From assembly GCF_017549005.1 (NCBI RefSeq), contig NZ_JAFYYT010000035.1, positions 1 through 64,000 on the forward strand: DNA of 64,000 nucleotides. The letters are read 5' to 3'. Source of the stretch: Ruminococcus sp. Its GTDB lineage: Bacteria; Bacillota; Clostridia; Oscillospirales; Ruminococcaceae. The translations under genes and the position numbers were made by a program. Shown piece after piece: positions 61,755 to 64,000 of the stretch. The notes beneath the pieces are model-generated. The model was given only the letters and a program-made list of their open reading frames with translations. It made no database searches and was not told the DNA's origin. Every line of letters begins with the position of its first letter. Position 1 is the first letter of the stretch.

Positions 61755-64000
61755 ATGAGATCGGCTATAAAAAAGACCGCGCTTCGTGAGATACGCGGCT
61801 CATTCGGACGTTTTTTTGCTATTTTAGCCATAATAGCTCTCGGAGTCGGCTTCTTTTCAGGTGTAAGGATCACCACTCCCGCTATGGTGGACACCATAAA
61901 CAGGTTTCTCGATGAGTATCAGCTCTACGATTACAGGCTCATGTCCGCCATCGGCTGGACCGACGAGGATATTGAGGACTTTGCCGCGCGCAGTGACGTG
62001 CGGTGCGCCGAGGGAGCTTATTCCGCGGATTTCTTATCGGCAGGAGATACCCAGTATGTGGTGAGAGCTCACTCTATCACGGACAATGTAAACAAGCTCA
62101 GGCTCATTTCGGGAAGAATGCCCGAAAAGGACAACGAATGCCTTCTGGAAAGGGGCAAATTCAATGTCGGCTCTACCATAACCGTAGCAGGAAGTACTCC
62201 CGAATACATCAGGAAAAGATTCAGGCACGAGGTCTATAATATCGTCGGCTGGGTTGAGTCGCCTATGTATATCAATTTTGAGAGAGGAAACTCCTCCCTC
62301 GGTGACGGCGAGGTAAAGCTATTTGCATATTTCCCTGAGGACGCCTTCGATATGGAGGTATATACCGAGGCTTATGTGCGCTTCGATCAGGACCATACCA
62401 TTTATTCCGACGAGTATGAGGAATATATGGACGGCAGGGAAGAGCAGTGGAAGGATATAGCGCAGTCCCGTGTGGATATCAGGTTCGACAAGGTGTACCG
62501 CGAAGCTGAGGAAAAGCTTCAGAACGGCAGAAAGGAGCTTGAGGACAAGCGTGCCGAGGGCAGGCAGAAGCTTGACGAGGCTAAGAAAAATCTTGACGAC
62601 GGAAAGGCTCAGCTTGACGGGCAGCTTGCTCAGCTCCAGCAGATAAAGGACGTTATGCCCGAGCAGTATGCTTCGGGTATGGAGCAGTACAATGCGGCTT
62701 ATGCCGATTACGAAAAAGGACTTGCGGAGTATGAGAGCTCCGCTGCCGACTACGAAAAGCAGATAAAGGACGCGGAGAAGGAGCTTGAAAAGGGAGAAAA
62801 AGACCTTGCAAAGCAGAAAAATCCCGACGTCTATGTTCTCGGAAGAAATACAAATATAGGCTATGCCTGCTTTGAGAGCGACTCCGAGATCGTCGCGCAG
62901 GTGGCACAGGTCTTTCCTGTGTTCTTTATACTTGTGGCAGCTCTGGTCTGCATGACTACCATGAGCCGCATGGTGGAGGAGCAGCGTACTCAGATAGGCG
63001 GACTTAAAGCCCTTGGCTATTCCGAGGGCTCGGTAATGGGAAAGTATATGTTCTATTCGGGTACGGCGGCTATTCTCGGCTGCGTGCTGGGATACGGTGC
63101 AGGTACCTACCTTTTCCCGAAGATAATCTGGAAGACCTATACCCTTATGTACCTTGATCTTCCCATGAGGTACGTATTCAGCCGCGAGCTCGCTGTGATA
63201 GCTATAGTGGTATCGCTTCTGTGCTCAGTTGGTGTGACCTGGTTCAGCTGCCGCATGGAGCTTTCCGAGATTGCTGCGGCTCTTATGAGACCGAAGGCTC
63301 CGAAGCCGGGTAAGCGCGTATTCCTTGAATACGTGGGATTTATCTGGAAAAGGCTCAAATTCCTTAAAAAGGTCTCGATAAGAAATATTTTCCGCTATAA
63401 AAAGCGCTTGTTCATGATGATCCTCGGCATTGGCGGCTGTATGGCTCTGCTGCTGACGGGATTCGGCATTAAGGACTCCATTGCAGGATTTGCGGATACG
63501 CAGTATGACGAGATACAGGTGGCGGACGCCTCTGCGGTCCTCAGAAAGACCGAGGACGGCGTTCCCGAGGAGCTTACGAAGCTTCTGGACGATAACACAG
63601 AGGATTACGCACTCCTGTATACAGGCTCATGGGATCTCCTTTACGGCAAGAAGGTCAAGAGCGTGACGCTGAATGCTGCCGAGAGCTTTGACGGTATGGA
63701 CAGGTATTTCAGCCTCCATGATATCAGGGGGAATGCTCTTGTTCCTCCTGCAAAGGGCGAGGCTCTGGTCAGCCATAGTATCGCGGAGCGATACGGTATC
63801 AGAAAGGGCAGCATGATGAAGCTCAGAGATGAAAATATGCGGGAACTCAATGTCAGGGTAACGGGCGTATTTGAAAACCATGTATACAATGTGGTATTCA
63901 TGGGCAGGGATACTGTCTGCGAGCAGCTGGGCGAGGACGTTCCGCTCAACTGCGCGTTCCTGAATTTTAAGGAAGGAGCAGACGTCCATGCGGCGCAGGC
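61755..64000 (+). CDS. Large FtsX-like ABC permease (partial, runs off right edge)
   Basis: 748 codons are visible from ATG at 61755, open to the edge. MRSAIKKTALREIRGSFGRF then a membrane helix (FFAILAIIALGVGFFSGVRI), a long extracellular part with a charged coiled coil at ~255-360 (EEKLQNGRKELEDKRAEGRQ; AEKELEKGEKDLAKQKN), an FtsX domain near 388-510, and a second extracellular domain that begins after MMILGIGGCMALLLTGFGI. The coiled coil is typical of the ~1100-residue permeases paired with this ATPase type in Firmicutes. Probably exports peptides or acts in envelope stress. No stop or frameshift is seen in the visible part. Confidence 0.9.
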   Translation, partial: MRSAIKKTALREIRGSFGRFFAILAIIALGVGFFSGVRITTPAMVDTINRFLDEYQLYDYRLMSAIGWTDEDIEDFAARSDVRCAEGAYSADFLSAGDTQYVVRAHSITDNVNKLRLISGRMPEKDNECLLERGKFNVGSTITVAGSTPEYIRKRFRHEVYNIVGWVESPMYINFERGNSSLGDGEVKLFAYFPEDAFDMEVYTEAYVRFDQDHTIYSDEYEEYMDGREEQWKDIAQSRVDIRFDKVYREAEEKLQNGRKELEDKRAEGRQKLDEAKKNLDDGKAQLDGQLAQLQQIKDVMPEQYASGMEQYNAAYADYEKGLAEYESSAADYEKQIKDAEKELEKGEKDLAKQKNPDVYVLGRNTNIGYACFESDSEIVAQVAQVFPVFFILVAALVCMTTMSRMVEEQRTQIGGLKALGYSEGSVMGKYMFYSGTAAILGCVLGYGAGTYLFPKIIWKTYTLMYLDLPMRYVFSRELAVIAIVVSLLCSVGVTWFSCRMELSEIAAALMRPKAPKPGKRVFLEYVGFIWKRLKFLKKVSIRNIFRYKKRLFMMILGIGGCMALLLTGFGIKDSIAGFADTQYDEIQVADASAVLRKTEDGVPEELTKLLDDNTEDYALLYTGSWDLLYGKKVKSVTLNAAESFDGMDRYFSLHDIRGNALVPPAKGEALVSHSIAERYGIRKGSMMKLRDENMRELNVRVTGVFENHVYNVVFMGRDTVCEQLGEDVPLNCAFLNFKEGADVHAAQ

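Overview
The window looks like a Gram-positive, fibre-degrading gut Clostridium-class bacterium, most likely a Ruminococcus of the flavefaciens/champanellensis type. The evidence is three secreted, dockerin-bearing (cellulosomal) carbohydrate-active enzymes, consensus Firmicutes promoters and Shine-Dalgarno sites, and Clostridiales-type mobile-element genes. The species call is inference.

1-16.7 kb: part of an integrative conjugative element (ICE), read almost entirely leftwards. From right to left it holds a small repeat-built ORF coupled to a DUF6017-type replication/HTH protein, PcfB, a VirD4 coupling ATPase, Maff2, a TrbL/VirB6-like membrane protein, PrgI, a VirB4 ATPase, a CD1108-type protein without its usual hydrolase half, DUF4315 and DUF4366 proteins, topoisomerase III, an ArdC-like antirestriction metalloprotein, a transfer-assisting protein and the start of a large helicase-like gene. 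At the left edge a TnpV-like frame overlaps that last gene. Two small cargo units with their own promoters run rightwards inside the module: a DUF1413 gene pair and a membrane protein.

16.9-29.1 kb: a complete type I-C CRISPR-Cas system on the minus strand, cas3-cas5-cas8c-cas7-cas4-cas1-cas2 followed by leader and array. The array has 66 full repeats plus one degraded repeat at its old end. cas8c carries a strong internal ribosome site and start codon, the signature of a hidden Cas11c subunit.

29.1-29.6 kb: a gene-poor junction. A stretch resembling the 3' end of a tRNA gene is followed by a rightward intrinsic terminator. I read it as a candidate right attachment site, which would make the CRISPR-Cas system cargo of the ICE. 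GC content rises to the right.

29.7-64 kb: chromosomal-looking DNA. It holds a secreted papain-like protein; a GH43-CBM22-dockerin-CE1 enzyme; a MATE exporter; a beta-helix (GH141-like)-CBM6-dockerin protein; a nitroreductase; an ion permease; an M13 lipoprotein peptidase with a MacB/FtsX-type ABC exporter; a TetR regulator divergent from a DUF1858 protein; a flavoprotein/GtrA/GT-C membrane protein operon; a thiamine operon (thiD-cytX-thiC) behind a TPP riboswitch; a flavin reductase-double rubredoxin and an EFR1 flavodoxin-ferredoxin; a structured intergenic element; a GH30-discoidin-dockerin enzyme; and a second ABC exporter whose permease runs off the right edge.
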